DNA of 6,553 nt, from contig JAGGZP010000068.1 of the NCBI GenBank assembly GCA_021161965.1, forward strand, positions 1 through 6,553, written 5' to 3'. Within the stretch, counting starts at the first letter, position 1, and every line of letters starts with the position of its first letter. Position numbers and translations under genes: made by a program. Positions 1-6,209 of this stretch are shown here, in pieces. The stretch is from a bacterium (GTDB lineage Bacteria > Patescibacteriota > Patescibacteriia > UBA2591 > JAGGZP01). The notes beneath the pieces were generated by a model. The model worked only from the letters and a program-made list of their open reading frames with translations. It was not told where the DNA came from and searched no databases.

Positions 1-2147
1 AATTTAAAGTTTTCTAAGTCACTACTAACTTTTTTAATTGTTTGATGAGTAATAATTTCTAAATTTTTATTTTTATTTTCAGTTATTTCTATTTGATTAA
101 ATAAATTCCAAACCCGATTTAAGAACCTCCAAATACCAATCAAACCATTTGTTGACCAGGCAACGGTTTCTTCAAAAGGCCCCATGAACATTTCATACAT
201 TCTAATTGTATCTGCTCCATATTTTTTTACAATTTCATCAGGATTAATTACATTTCCAAAACTTTTACTCATTTTTCTTCCGTCTTCTGCTAAAACTATA
301 CCGTGGCTATGACGACGGGCATAAGGTTCAGGACCTGGAACTAAACCAAGATCATATAGAAACTTATACCAAAAACGGGAATATAAAAGATGTAATGTTG
401 TGTGTTCCATTCCACCGTTATACAAATCAACTGGTAGCCAGTATTTCATTTTTTTCATATCTGCAAAATTCTTGTCATTTTTCGGATCAATATAACGAAT
501 AAAATACCAAGAAGAACCAGCCCAATTTGGCATTGTGTCTGTTTCTCGTTTAGCTGGTCCCCCACAAATCGGACACTTGGTATTTATCCATTTATAGCAG
601 TTTGCCAAAGGTGATTCTCCTGTTCCAGTTGGTTTGTATTTTTTAACATAAGGCAATTTAACTGGTAAATCTTTTTCAGGTACAGGAACAACTCCACATT
701 TTGGACAATGAATTAAAGGTATTGGTTCTCCCCAATAATGTTGTCGAGAAAAAACCCAATCACGTAATTTGTAATTAATAGCTCTTTTTCCTATTTTTTG
801 TTTTTCTAATAGTTCTGTAATTTTTTTTCGTGCTTCTTCTGAATTTAACCCATTAAATTTACCTGAATTAATCAAAATGCCATCTTTTTCAAATGCTTCA
901 AGCAGTTTACCATTTACATTCCTTTTTACCTCTTGATTTTTTTGGGGTTTGATAACCTCAATTATTTCTAAATTATATTTTTGGGCAAACTCAAAATCCC
1001 TCTGATCATGAGCCGGAACAACCATTACTGCTCCCCCACCATAAGTAGCAATAACGTAATCACCAACCCAGACCGGAATTTCTTTATTATTTAAAGGGTT
1101 AATTGCTTTTATCCCCTTAAGTTCAACGCCGGTTTTTTCTTTAAGTAATTCTGTTCTTTCCATCTCGCTTTTTCTCTTTGCTTTTTCAATATATTCATTA
1201 ATTTCTTCTTGGTTTTCTACAAATGCTAAATATTTCTTAACTAACGAATGTTCTGGGGCAACAACAATTGCAGTCACGCCGAAAATTGTATCAATTCGTG
1301 TCGTAAAAACTTTAATATTTCCTAAATTTTTGTTTTTTAGTTTTACTAGAAAATTAATTTCTGTTCCGTAAGATTTACCAATCCAATTAATTTGTTGCTT
1401 TTTAATTTTTTCTAGATAATTAACTTTATCTAAATCTTCTATTAATCGGTCAGCATATTCTGTTATTCGTAACATCCATTGTTTTATTTCTCGTCTTTCA
1501 ACTCTCGTTCCGCATCTTTCACATTTTCCCTGAATAACCTCTTCATTTGCTAAACCAATCTTGCAATGTGGACACCAATTAATCGGGATTTTTGCCTGGT
1601 AAGCTAGACGATGGTTGTCTATAAATTTTTTTCTTTCTTTTCCTTTTAAATTTTCAGGTATTTTTAATTCTGTTATTGGTTTTGCCCTTTTTTCTTTCTT
1701 ATCATAATAACTATTGAAAAATTTCAAAAATATCCATTGTGTCCATTTATAATATTTTGGATCAGTAGTGTTTATTTCTCTTGACCAATCAAATGAAAGG
1801 CCGAGTGATTTTAGTTGTTTACGAAAGGTATTAATATTCTTTTGAGTAATTTTTTCCGGATGTACACCCATTTTGATTGCATAATTTTCTGTGGGTAAAC
1901 CGAAAGCATCCCATCCCATCGGATATAAAACATTATATCCTTCCATTCTTTTCTTTCTTGCTAAAGCATCTAACGCAGCATAAGAACGTACATGTCCGAC
2001 ATGTAATCCATCGCCTGAAGGATAAGGAAATTCTACCAAAATATACATTTTTGGCTTTTTTGAAAAGTCTGTGGCTTGATATATTTTTTCTTTTTCCCAA
2101 ATTTTTTGCCAGTATTCTTGTATTTTAACAGGGTTGTATTTTTTCAT
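1..2147 (-). CDS. leuS: Leucyl-tRNA synthetase, C-terminus cut by window edge
   Basis: This class I aminoacyl-tRNA synthetase charges tRNA-Leu with leucine in the cytoplasm, using ATP. The frame is open for 715 codons from the ATG whose complement is at 2145-2147 and leaves the window unfinished; bacterial relatives run to about 800-880 residues, so the end of the anticodon-binding and C-terminal domains is missing. Visible signatures are: the HIGH motif as HVGH at residues 49-52; a zinc site CPHC (192-195) with CERC (209-212); the CP1 editing pocket TTRIDT (282-287) and HDQRD (380-384), whose Asp381 matches the editing aspartate; a second zinc site CPKC (481-484) with CPIC (525-528); and KMSKS at 625-629. 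The large leucine-specific insert that E. coli carries just before KMSKS is absent, as in Bacillus-type enzymes. About 35 residues (roughly 146-180) before the first zinc site look like an insertion. No Shine-Dalgarno is visible. The identification is secure. Confidence 0.97.
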   Translation of the reverse strand, partial: MKKYNPVKIQEYWQKIWEKEKIYQATDFSKKPKMYILVEFPYPSGDGLHVGHVRSYAALDALARKKRMEGYNVLYPMGWDAFGLPTENYAIKMGVHPEKITQKNINTFRKQLKSLGLSFDWSREINTTDPKYYKWTQWIFLKFFNSYYDKKEKRAKPITELKIPENLKGKERKKFIDNHRLAYQAKIPINWCPHCKIGLANEEVIQGKCERCGTRVERREIKQWMLRITEYADRLIEDLDKVNYLEKIKKQQINWIGKSYGTEINFLVKLKNKNLGNIKVFTTRIDTIFGVTAIVVAPEHSLVKKYLAFVENQEEINEYIEKAKRKSEMERTELLKEKTGVELKGIKAINPLNNKEIPVWVGDYVIATYGGGAVMVVPAHDQRDFEFAQKYNLEIIEVIKPQKNQEVKRNVNGKLLEAFEKDGILINSGKFNGLNSEEARKKITELLEKQKIGKRAINYKLRDWVFSRQHYWGEPIPLIHCPKCGVVPVPEKDLPVKLPYVKKYKPTGTGESPLANCYKWINTKCPICGGPAKRETDTMPNWAGSSWYFIRYIDPKNDKNFADMKKMKYWLPVDLYNGGMEHTTLHLLYSRFWYKFLYDLGLVPGPEPYARRHSHGIVLAEDGRKMSKSFGNVINPDEIVKKYGADTIRMYEMFMGPFEETVAWSTNGLIGIWRFLNRVWNLFNQIEITENKNKNLEIITHQTIKKVSSDLENFK

Positions 2148-2153
2148 AGACGT

Positions 2154-2181
2154 TTGACAAATTATTTGTTTACTACATAAT
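2154..2181 (+). promoter_or_regulatory. Possible second upstream promoter for the LysM-CHAP gene
   Basis: A second perfect TTGACA (2154-2159) is followed after 16 bases by CATAAT (2176-2181). It lies 50 bases upstream of the main promoter's -35 box and would add a start near 2188. It overlaps the start region of the leuS transcript. The -10 match is good, but AT-rich DNA supplies such boxes easily, so this is much less certain than the promoter at 2204-2232. Confidence 0.3.
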
Positions 2182-2210
2182 AGTATAAAATAGAAAAGCA
2201 AACTTGACAA
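2182..2210 (-). promoter_or_regulatory. leuS promoter, sigma70-type
   Basis: Read on the minus strand, TTGTCA (complement of 2205-2210) is followed after exactly 17 bases by TATACT (complement of 2182-2187). Both boxes differ from consensus by one base. Transcription would start near 2175, giving leuS a leader of about 28 bases with no Shine-Dalgarno. The -35 box overlaps the -35 box of the divergent LysM-CHAP promoter by five bases. Confidence 0.7.
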
Positions 2211-2232
2211 GACATAAAAATTGTGTTATATT
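2204..2232 (+). promoter_or_regulatory. LysM-CHAP gene promoter, extended -10
   Basis: A perfect TTGACA (2204-2209), a 17-base spacer and TATATT (2227-2232) make a near-consensus sigma70-type promoter. TG at 2224-2225 lies one base ahead of the -10 box, the extended -10 arrangement. Transcription would start near 2239, only about 19 bases before the ATG at 2258, so the leader is essentially the small hairpin at 2241-2253. Confidence 0.75.
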
Positions 2233-2240
2233 ATTAAATA

Positions 2241-2253
2241 GCCTAAAATAGGC
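2241..2253 (+). promoter_or_regulatory. Leader hairpin over the ribosome-binding site
   Basis: GCCTA and TAGGC flank AAA, forming a perfect 5-bp stem with a 3-base loop. The right arm contains AGG (2250-2252), the only Shine-Dalgarno-like bases before the ATG at 2258, five bases away. If the transcript starts near 2239 the hairpin fills most of the leader and could mask the ribosome site. It could equally be a small operator. The stem is short, so the role is inferred. Confidence 0.4.
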
Positions 2254-2257
2254 CATT

Positions 2258-3406
2258 ATGAAGCAAAAAAAGCAAAGTCAATCGAATATTTTTCTAAACT
2301 TCTGTCTAGAAAGAATAGAGAAAGTTTTGTATTTCGTCTTATTTTTTCTTGTGAAAATAAAAAGAACAATATTAAAATTCTCTAAGCAATATTATATTTA
2401 TCTGCTGACTGGTGCATTTTTGATAGTTGCTTTTATTGGTGGATTGCTCGGCCAAAAACATAATCCGGATTTATTATTTCAGTTCAACAAAAAACAATTA
2501 ATTGTAGAGAAGACCGGAGATTATTCAGAAAAACCTGACTTTACAATTTCCGCTTATTTGGAAAAGGAAAGGCCAACAGTATCATTAGAGGGAAGTGCTT
2601 TAGTTACACCTGATTTGAATGTAACAGATGATTACTTGATACAACGAACAAAAATTATTAGTTATAAAGTTCAGCCTGGCGATAATATTGAAAAAATCGC
2701 CAAGAAATTTGGTATTAGTGTTAATAGTGTTCTTTGGGAAAATAAATTAACAAAATACTCAATAATTAGACCAGGACAAATATTAAGAATTTTACCAGTT
2801 ACTGGAATAAGTCATAAAGTTAAATATGGAGAAACATTGGAAAAAATTGCTAAAAAATATAAAGCATCAATAGAAGATATTGTTGACTATAATAATTTAG
2901 CAGATGCATCATCGATTCGTATCGGTGATGTTTTAATTATTCCTAACGGAGTAATGCCACAAATTATTCCGCGAAGGAGAGTAGCGCGTCTATCCCGATC
3001 AAAAGACAAGGTTTTGTTAGTTAGCAAAAAATACACAAGTTATCGCCAATGGGTTAGAAAAACGAAATGTCACACTTATCGCTGGGGACAATGTACTTCT
3101 TGGGTTGCTTTTAAGTGGTCTCTAGCAAAAGGTAAATGTCTACCAGGAAATTGGGGACATGCTAAATATTGGCTTTATCGAGCAAGAAGAGCTGGTTATG
3201 CAACTGGAAAAACACCAAAAGTAGGGGCAATTGTCTCCTTAAGAGAAAGAGGCTGGCGTGCTAGATTATACGGACATGTTGCTTATGTTGAAGAAGTCGG
3301 TAGTGATACGATAACAATTTCCGAGATGAATTTTAAGGGCGCTTGGATTGTTGATAAAAGAACGTTAAAAAAGAATGATTACCGAATAATAGGATATATT
3401 TACTAA
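2258..3406 (+). CDS. Membrane-anchored LysM-LysM-CHAP cell-wall hydrolase
   Basis: This 382-residue protein is predicted to sit on the outer face of the cytoplasmic membrane, bind peptidoglycan and cleave it. A basic N-terminus with a short hydrophobic stretch (about 23-34) precedes a clear membrane segment (about 46-64) lacking a lipobox, so it is probably an anchor. An acidic linker follows. LysM 1 lies at about 135-179 and LysM 2 at about 184-229, both with the YKV/HKV...GD/GE...IAKK pattern. A very basic linker (about 238-250) leads to a CHAP domain at about 265-382. The family's catalytic Cys is Cys279 in GQCTSWVA and His is His340 in YGHVAYVE; Glu356 or Asn358 in SEMN is the likely third residue. 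CHAP enzymes act as N-acetylmuramoyl-L-alanine amidases or endopeptidases; which applies here cannot be told. Extra cysteines 271 and 294 could form a disulfide. The ATG is chosen by promoter and AGG spacing. Likely roles are cell separation or wall remodelling. Confidence 0.9.
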   Translation: MKQKKQSQSNIFLNFCLERIEKVLYFVLFFLVKIKRTILKFSKQYYIYLLTGAFLIVAFIGGLLGQKHNPDLLFQFNKKQLIVEKTGDYSEKPDFTISAYLEKERPTVSLEGSALVTPDLNVTDDYLIQRTKIISYKVQPGDNIEKIAKKFGISVNSVLWENKLTKYSIIRPGQILRILPVTGISHKVKYGETLEKIAKKYKASIEDIVDYNNLADASSIRIGDVLIIPNGVMPQIIPRRRVARLSRSKDKVLLVSKKYTSYRQWVRKTKCHTYRWGQCTSWVAFKWSLAKGKCLPGNWGHAKYWLYRARRAGYATGKTPKVGAIVSLRERGWRARLYGHVAYVEEVGSDTITISEMNFKGAWIVDKRTLKKNDYRIIGYIY

Positions 3407-3436
3407 AATAAATCAAAAATCAAAAAGATAGAATTC

Positions 3437-3621
3437 CTAATTAACCTAATTTCTAATGTCTAATAAAATCCCAATGACCAATGACCAATGACCAAACAAA
3501 TTCCAATTTTCAAATCCTAAACAAAAAAATCAGTTTGGACATTGGGATTTGGTGCTTGATTGGAAATTGAAAATTGGACATTGGACATTTATTTATTGAT
3601 TAGGTCAATTAGGTTAATTAG
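3437..3621. repeat. Composite inverted-repeat element between genes
   Basis: This noncoding element is built from CCAATG, ATTGGACA and AATTAG words. The outer arms pair perfectly over 15 bases: CTAATTAACCTAATT (3437-3451) with its complement at 3607-3621. Inside, ATCCCAATG (3468-3476) and CCAAAC (3492-3497) match the complement of 3533-3548, while TCCAATTTTCAA (3502-3513) matches the complement of 3567-3578. Those two inner pairings cross each other, so they are alternatives or a pseudoknot. A 9-base tandem repeat (ATTAGGTCA, ATTAGGTTA) fills 3599-3616. Similar low-GC CCAATG-rich intergenic repeats are, as I recall, dispersed in many CPR genomes. No transposase is present, so if it moves it does so by borrowed machinery. 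It might also end transcription of the LysM-CHAP gene, though no U-tract hairpin is obvious. Confidence 0.75.
3471..3497 (+). repeat. 7-base tandem repeat CCAATGA x3
   Basis: Three exact head-to-tail copies of CCAATGA (3471-3491) are followed by the partial copy CCAAAC. They lie in the left half of the composite element. The opposite arm (3533-3548) has only one such unit between the same flanking words, so the left arm appears to have expanded by slippage after the palindrome formed. Confidence 0.85.
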
Positions 3622-3665
3622 AAATTAGACATTTTCTTTTGGATCAATTAGAAATTAGACATTTT
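3616..3665. repeat. 20-base direct repeat, 30-base period
   Basis: AATTAGAAATTAGACATTTT occurs at 3616-3635 and again, identically, at 3646-3665, separated by ten bases. The first copy overlaps the right arm of the inverted repeat. The second covers the last stop codon of the purF-like remnant on the minus strand. The simplest reading is a 30-base duplication at the edge of the repeat element. Confidence 0.85.
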
Positions 3666-3912
3666 TTTCTGCATCATAATATTGTCTTGGCCTTTCGCAC
3701 GAATAGACAGCAATAAAATCCCTATTTTCTCTACCAATTTATAATCAGTTGTAAAAAATAAAAACTCAAAAAAAACACTTCGGTTTTTCACTCACCAGAG
3801 ACTTTAATTTTAACTGATTCTTATCTATTAAAATGCCTCCGAGATTATCTACGAAGTATAACTCCTTAGCATAAATATAAAACAGCATAGTATATTTAAT
3901 TCGTGTGTTGCA
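3655..3912 (-). pseudogene. Decayed purF-like (amidophosphoribosyltransferase) fragment
   Basis: On the minus strand a 48-codon stretch (complement of 3912-3769) is closed by TGA at 3766-3768. It reads YAKELYFVDNLGGILID, then SEKPKCFFEFLFF. These resemble consecutive PurF segments: GAK(F/Y)VRDVxPGE(I/L)xxID, and the hallmark CxFE(F/Y)xYF that precedes RPDS. The reading continues past TGA if the frame slips in the run of eight T just before it (TTDYKLVEKI). After a second slip it continues as AVYSCERPRQYYDAEKNV (complement of 3711-3658), which fits the PurF VYSxRxxxGxxLAxE region. The RPDS motif is lost, stops interrupt the original frame, and both the glutaminase half and the phosphoribosyl-binding half are missing. 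It is therefore a remnant, not a gene. PurF makes phosphoribosylamine in purine synthesis. The assignment rests on recalled motifs in the right order at roughly the right spacing, and chance cannot be excluded. Confidence 0.45.
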
Positions 3913-3936
3913 CTACAAGTTATATAATGTTATAAT
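3908..3936 (+). promoter_or_regulatory. Promoter of the membrane-protein operon, extended -10
   Basis: TTGCAC (3908-3913), a 17-base spacer and a perfect TATAAT (3931-3936), with TG at 3928-3929 one base ahead, give a strong extended -10 promoter. Transcription should start near 3943, about 25 bases before the ATG at 3968. This placement rules out the upstream GTG at 3905 as the start used from this transcript. No Shine-Dalgarno lies between the start site and the ATG. Confidence 0.75.
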
Positions 3937-3967
3937 CAGTTTAGACGAAATAAAATTAAACAACGTC

Positions 3968-6208
3968 ATGATTGCTGTTATCAAAAAAAATAAGTATTTT
4001 ATTTTTACTATTGCTAGTGTGCTTATTGTTTTATTTTGGTATTTTAATTTTCAATTTTGGCATTTTGCAGTATTAAACTTTTTATTTTTTATTTTTTATT
4101 TTTTATTTAATTCTGTTTGGTTGGGTAATCTTTTAACAAAATTTATTAACCTAGAAAGAGGATTAAAAACAATATTTGGTTTCTTCGGCTTCTTGTTTTT
4201 AATCGCTTTCACAATGGCTGTTCCGATAGTCCTTTTCAAAGTTGTTCCAATTTACCTGTTTATTTTGCTTTTTACTTTGACCTTATTCATTTCTTTTTTA
4301 AACCATCATTATGCCGGAGAAAACAAAAGCGCTTCTTGGCCGGAATCAGATAGTAGACAGGAGATCGAATTTCCTAAAATTCTTTACTTTCTATTTTTTG
4401 TATTCTATATTTTAGCAGTTGCTTTCCTTTTCCGGGCGAGAACAGGAAAATTTATTTTATCTCCCTGGACAACAATTTCGCCATTTTATCTTTATTTCTG
4501 GATGACGATTGTTTTTATAATTGGATTGATGATTTTTTCGCGGGAAAAAACTGCAAAAATTTTATTTTTTATTGTTCTTGCCAGTTTACTTTTACACGCT
4601 TATTTACCAATTGTTTATCAAGGTGGATTCGGCGGCGATAAATGGCGGCATATTGGTGCAGAAAAATTGTTAATGAATGGAAATATTTATTCACCGGCAC
4701 TTTTTGGTGAAAAATTACGTTTAAAACAATTTGGGAAGATAAAAATTCCCGAAGTCTTTATTGTTGGAAATAAAACTTCTTACTCTAATATGTGGGGATT
4801 GTCCATCGCTCTTTCATGGTTGCTTGGCCTTGATATTTTTTTAATAGATTTAATTCTTGGCTTTTTGCTTTTTTCAATATTTCTGCCGATATTTTTGTTT
4901 AAATTCGCTCAAATTTTCTCTGACAGAAAGCAATTTTTATTGCTGACAAGTTTTTTACCTGTGTGTTTTTTCCCTTTACAAATCTATGGGGGTATTACTA
5001 TTCCAAATACTTTTGGTTTTTTAGTATTTTTGTTCAGTTTAACTTCCTTTCTTTATCTATTTTTTAAAAAATCAATTAGTAAAAAGAATAAAATTATATT
5101 TTTTATCCTACTCTTGGTTGTTCTGTATTTTAATTACATACTTTACCTTTTTGTTTTTTTGGGGTTTGCTTTATTTTTTTGGCTAACTAAAAAAATTCTA
5201 AATTCAAGCGGAAGAAAGAAAAAAATTTTTATTTTATTCTTCTGTCTAATTATTTTATTCTCTTTTTTAATTATCCCTTTATTGGATTCATTCAATAATT
5301 TCTCACATTTTAAATCAATTAGAATTAAAGAGGTTTTCAATGCACTAATTGATTTTGGTAAACGCTTGCTTGTTTCCCGTGCTATTTTTCCACGAATTTT
5401 TCAAATGGAGCAAGATAATTGGCTTTATATGCAGACTGGAAGAACAATGAATCGTTGTGTTTTGATGAATTTGTTACCTTGGTCTTATATTCTAACGCCA
5501 ATTTTTTGGCTATTTTTTATTTATGGTATTTTGAAACTGAAAAAAGTTAGCCGGCCAAAATACGCTTACTTATTAATTGTCTTATTATTTATCGCCCTGG
5601 TTGGCCAGTTTATCGCCAGTTATTTTATGGAAGGTAATCATATTTTTAGTAAACGTTTGGTTGTTTTAATTTCTTTTCTTTTTATTTTACCTTTTTCCTG
5701 GGGAATTTATTCTTTTGTCGAGAATAAATTCTTGGGACAAAGAGCAAAAATTTTAGCAGTAATTTTATTTTTATCTTTACTTTCCGGCACAGTCTACGCT
5801 TCCGGTCCAAAAATGCAAAGAGTTACTATTGATGAAATAAAAGCAGCAAATTATGTCTGGGATAATTTGAAAAATAAATCTGGACCTTATTGTGTTTTGG
5901 CAAATACTTGGCCACTTTTAGCCGTTGAAGCAGTTTCTGGAAGGCAAATCATTACTGGTGGTTTTCCCGTTTATTTTGAATACCGTCAGCCGGAAAGAGT
6001 TCAGTTGTTTCAGAATATGAACAAAGAGCCGTCAATAAAATACTTAGAAAAATCCATCAAAATAACCGGAGCTAAAGATTGCTACTTTATGACTGAAAAA
6101 AAATGGTTATTTTTTGAAAGAAAAGAAAAAATTTTCAACCGAATAAATGAAATTCTTGGAAATCCAAAGCAAATCGGGGATGTTTTTATTTGGTATTATA
6201 AAAAATAA
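3968..6208 (+). CDS. Polytopic membrane protein, probable GT-C-type glycosyltransferase
   Basis: A longer frame opens at GTG 3905, but the ATG at 3968 is preferred because the promoter lies inside the extra 21 codons and because the ATG gives a short basic N-terminus (MIAVIKKNK) before the first membrane segment. The product is 746 residues. About 16-18 hydrophobic segments are visible by eye, among them about 10-26, 30-48, 69-90, 137-155, 171-190 and 197-215, with more to about 610, then a soluble tail of about 135 residues. The first large loop after six or seven segments carries GGFGGDKWRH. Asp224 there sits where GT-C enzymes such as the GT39/ArnT-like families keep their catalytic acidic residue. 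Those enzymes move a sugar from a polyprenyl-phosphate donor to an extracytoplasmic acceptor. The family call is inference from topology and this motif; a polysaccharide polymerase or another transporter-like protein remains possible. It is the first gene of an operon with the gene at 6210. Confidence 0.65.
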   Translation: MIAVIKKNKYFIFTIASVLIVLFWYFNFQFWHFAVLNFLFFIFYFLFNSVWLGNLLTKFINLERGLKTIFGFFGFLFLIAFTMAVPIVLFKVVPIYLFILLFTLTLFISFLNHHYAGENKSASWPESDSRQEIEFPKILYFLFFVFYILAVAFLFRARTGKFILSPWTTISPFYLYFWMTIVFIIGLMIFSREKTAKILFFIVLASLLLHAYLPIVYQGGFGGDKWRHIGAEKLLMNGNIYSPALFGEKLRLKQFGKIKIPEVFIVGNKTSYSNMWGLSIALSWLLGLDIFLIDLILGFLLFSIFLPIFLFKFAQIFSDRKQFLLLTSFLPVCFFPLQIYGGITIPNTFGFLVFLFSLTSFLYLFFKKSISKKNKIIFFILLLVVLYFNYILYLFVFLGFALFFWLTKKILNSSGRKKKIFILFFCLIILFSFLIIPLLDSFNNFSHFKSIRIKEVFNALIDFGKRLLVSRAIFPRIFQMEQDNWLYMQTGRTMNRCVLMNLLPWSYILTPIFWLFFIYGILKLKKVSRPKYAYLLIVLLFIALVGQFIASYFMEGNHIFSKRLVVLISFLFILPFSWGIYSFVENKFLGQRAKILAVILFLSLLSGTVYASGPKMQRVTIDEIKAANYVWDNLKNKSGPYCVLANTWPLLAVEAVSGRQIITGGFPVYFEYRQPERVQLFQNMNKEPSIKYLEKSIKITGAKDCYFMTEKKWLFFERKEKIFNRINEILGNPKQIGDVFIWYYKK
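4084..4108 (+). repeat. In-gene heptamer repeat ATTTTTT x3.5
   Basis: Three exact copies of ATTTTTT plus ATTT lie inside the second membrane segment of the large membrane protein (residues about 39-47). Seven is not a multiple of three, so gain or loss of one copy would shift the reading frame early in the gene. Confidence 0.8.
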
Positions 6209-6209
6209 A

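Noticed and set aside
1877..2128. Plus-strand open frame of 83 codons
   Set aside because: It lies wholly opposite the HIGH-motif end of leuS, and has no domain signal or ribosome site; it is a shadow of the leuS frame.
3437..3665. CRISPR array
   Set aside because: The repeated words are 7-30 bases with no regular unique spacers, and there are no cas genes in the window.
3683..3709. Small stem TGTCT/AGACA as a tRNA or RNA gene
   Set aside because: Only five pairs with a 17-base loop; no cloverleaf or T-loop sequence is present, and the bases are explained by the coding remnant.
3771..3788. Possible intrinsic terminator (AAAAAC / GTTTTT with a short TTCG-containing loop)
   Set aside because: The stem is almost all A-T, with one G-C pair, and the T tract is part of the stem. 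It also sits in the middle of the purF-like remnant.
3766..3888. Intact 40-residue minus-strand gene starting at ATG (complement of 3886-3888)
   Set aside because: The PurF-like similarity appears to extend past both ends with frameshifts, so a broken fragment of a larger gene explains it better than a small gene.
5143..5340. Minus-strand open frame of 65 codons
   Set aside because: It is antisense to membrane segments of the large membrane protein; its lysine-rich composition simply mirrors T-rich codons on the other strand.
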